Shown here: positions 62,493 to 64,000 of the stretch, one piece after another
Layout: the number at the start of each line of letters is the position of its first letter
Numbering within the stretch: the first letter of the stretch is position 1
From: Acanthopleura granulata
Lineage: Eukaryota > Mollusca > Polyplacophora > Chitonida > Chitonidae
Direction: 5' to 3'
Length of the DNA stretch: 64,000 nucleotides
Assembly (NCBI GenBank): GCA_016165875.1
Contig: JABBOT010000002.1
Coordinates: 25,868,265-25,932,264 of the forward strand
Program-made: the position numbers and the translations under genes
The notes under the pieces: model-generated
What the model was told of the DNA's origin: nothing
What the model saw: only the letters and a program-made list of their open reading frames with translations
The model's database searches: none

Positions 62493-64000
62493 TATGTAAA
62501 TATAGTCAGAGCTTTGAGCTGCTGGGGAATCTCTGTGCTTTGATGTGGATGCAGACCTTTGTTTTTAGTTCAGTCATTTGTTTTTAGTACAGCCACTTGT
62601 TTGTTGTACATAAGAACCGAAATCCAGAAGATGTTGATGCTTCCTCCAATGAGATTTCTGATTCATTTTGATATGAGCAAGGTGTCCATCATGATTATTC
62701 CTAGCTAAATGTGATTCCTGGAAATTTGAAACACTTACTATTAATTTCATTCAGTGTAAATAACTCTCTGAATCTTGTGTAGATGAAATTGCTGAAGAAG
62801 TGGGTAACTTAAAAGTTGAATTATAGTTTTGCAAACAGTTTCTATGTAACATACTTACATGTGTAGTAAATATATACTTCTGTTTGAACTGCTTTCAGAA
62901 CTGTATACTGTATTCAGTATAGGCAAAACATCAATACGGAAACTTTTTTGATCTTTAGCTTCAGCTGTGTGAAAATGGATGATAAACTTCAATTATACAT
63001 TCAGATAGCGGTAAATATACACGAATAGGTCATCCTGGGTAGTGTGATGTAAGACTATTCATCTTAGATGGAACCTGATAAGAAAATACTGTATGGTACT
63101 GTAGATAGATGTCATTTTCAGTATGTTCATTTACGAAAATAATAGCTTTTTTTGTACATTGTACATAGATTTACAGGTGAAATGTGTAATGATGTAATAA
63201 TGTAAGTTTTTTAATGAAGTTTCAAACATTTTACGCTCACAGATGTCACCAAGATATTTTTAAGAAAACATCAGTAAATACAATTTACATGATACATTTA
63301 TACCTGCCTTTTTGTTATTTATGACAAGAAATGAATCATGTTACATGACAGTCCATCATTAAAGATATTTTACATATCTTTAAGAAGGCAAAAGGAAGCC
63401 ATGGACAAATACTGTTTGTCCAGGTGTCTGCCTAATGTGATTGGGTAGCGACAGTGTTGTCTATGGTCAGTACACTCTGAAGCATGGTACTTCAGGGAGG
63501 TACCACTGTTAATATCAAGGCAGTAGAATGACCAAATAATTGTTGAAATATTAAATAAGTGTCTAACCCGTTCGTATGTACAAGATTGTTTTATAAGGGT
63601 ACCTAGGCTAACCAGCTGGTCACCAATTGTGCCACATGTCCAGACCCTTTTTTGACTGTGCTGACAGTGGCATTATGTTAAAAAGTTTGTTAAGTATACG
63701 CCAGACAGTTGTTTGGAGGGGCACATTAGTACATATGGGCACAACAGGTCATACCTGGGGAAAAACAAAAGTGGAAGAAAGGAAGAGATTTCTGCTTATG
63801 CTATAACACTACAGACTTTGGTGCTTGCCCAGTAAGTTTTCAGTTTGAAAATGTAAAAATTTCAAGTGTCGCAAACATTCATATAAAACGCATGAACTTG
63901 GCTGAACTGTGCGTGACTGCCAAGGGTTGTAATGCTGTAACTAGGAGACATGTCATTGTTTATCTAGCCAAAGACTCAGATGTGTCATGTCGAATTCAAA
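62493..64000 (+). other. TOP3A 3' UTR and downstream sequence
   Basis: No further gene seen. The only good poly(A)-like hexamer before 63500 is ATTAAA at 63358-63363, which would give a 3' UTR of about 0.9 kb. Confidence 0.4.

Overview
The window is animal nuclear DNA, most likely from a mollusc. The genes are intron-rich, the introns are AT-rich, and a tRNA-headed SINE that I associate with molluscs occurs in several copies, three of them with clear or likely target-site duplications. I cannot name the species.

The backbone is one large plus-strand gene, DNA topoisomerase III alpha (TOP3A). I traced 30 coding exons from 6691 to 62492. All exon phases agree and the joined frame stays open, giving 1041 residues from the inner start or 1059 from an upstream in-frame start that adds a mitochondrial-type leader. 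Head-to-head with it, about 0.6 kb away, is a two-exon minus-strand gene for a UQCC4 (CCSMST1/C16orf91)-like assembly factor of respiratory complex III.

Two TOP3A introns are greatly enlarged. Intron 18 (24093-41041) holds a tandem array, antisense to TOP3A, of four intact intronless p53-family genes (355 codons each, period about 3.35 kb) plus a fifth decayed copy. Each intact copy has a p53-type transactivation motif, a complete DNA-binding domain with its zinc ligands and DNA-contact arginines, and a tetramerisation segment, but no SAM domain. Each also carries its own putative TATA/CCAAT-like box and AATAAA signal. This array is the most striking content of the window and looks like a retrocopy that was later amplified in tandem.

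Intron 20 (41471-54020) holds a decaying Maverick/Polinton-type virus-like element at about 43.7-53.5 kb: a protein-primed-type family B DNA polymerase remnant, a DDE (retroviral-type) integrase, a probable double-jelly-roll capsid remnant and several associated structural or unknown genes, many broken by stops and frameshifts. A gene just upstream of the integrase is triplicated in tandem. A second, diverged polymerase N-terminal fragment lies at about 42.1 kb in the opposite orientation.

The rest is introns and flanks with SINEs, two inverted-repeat (MITE-like) structures, a degenerate tandem-repeat field at the left end, and minisatellites. Two minisatellites are unusual because their unit is a TOP3A exon-intron junction: the exon 6 donor, repeated downstream with a period of 51-61 bp, and the exon 24 acceptor, repeated upstream with an exact 51 bp period.
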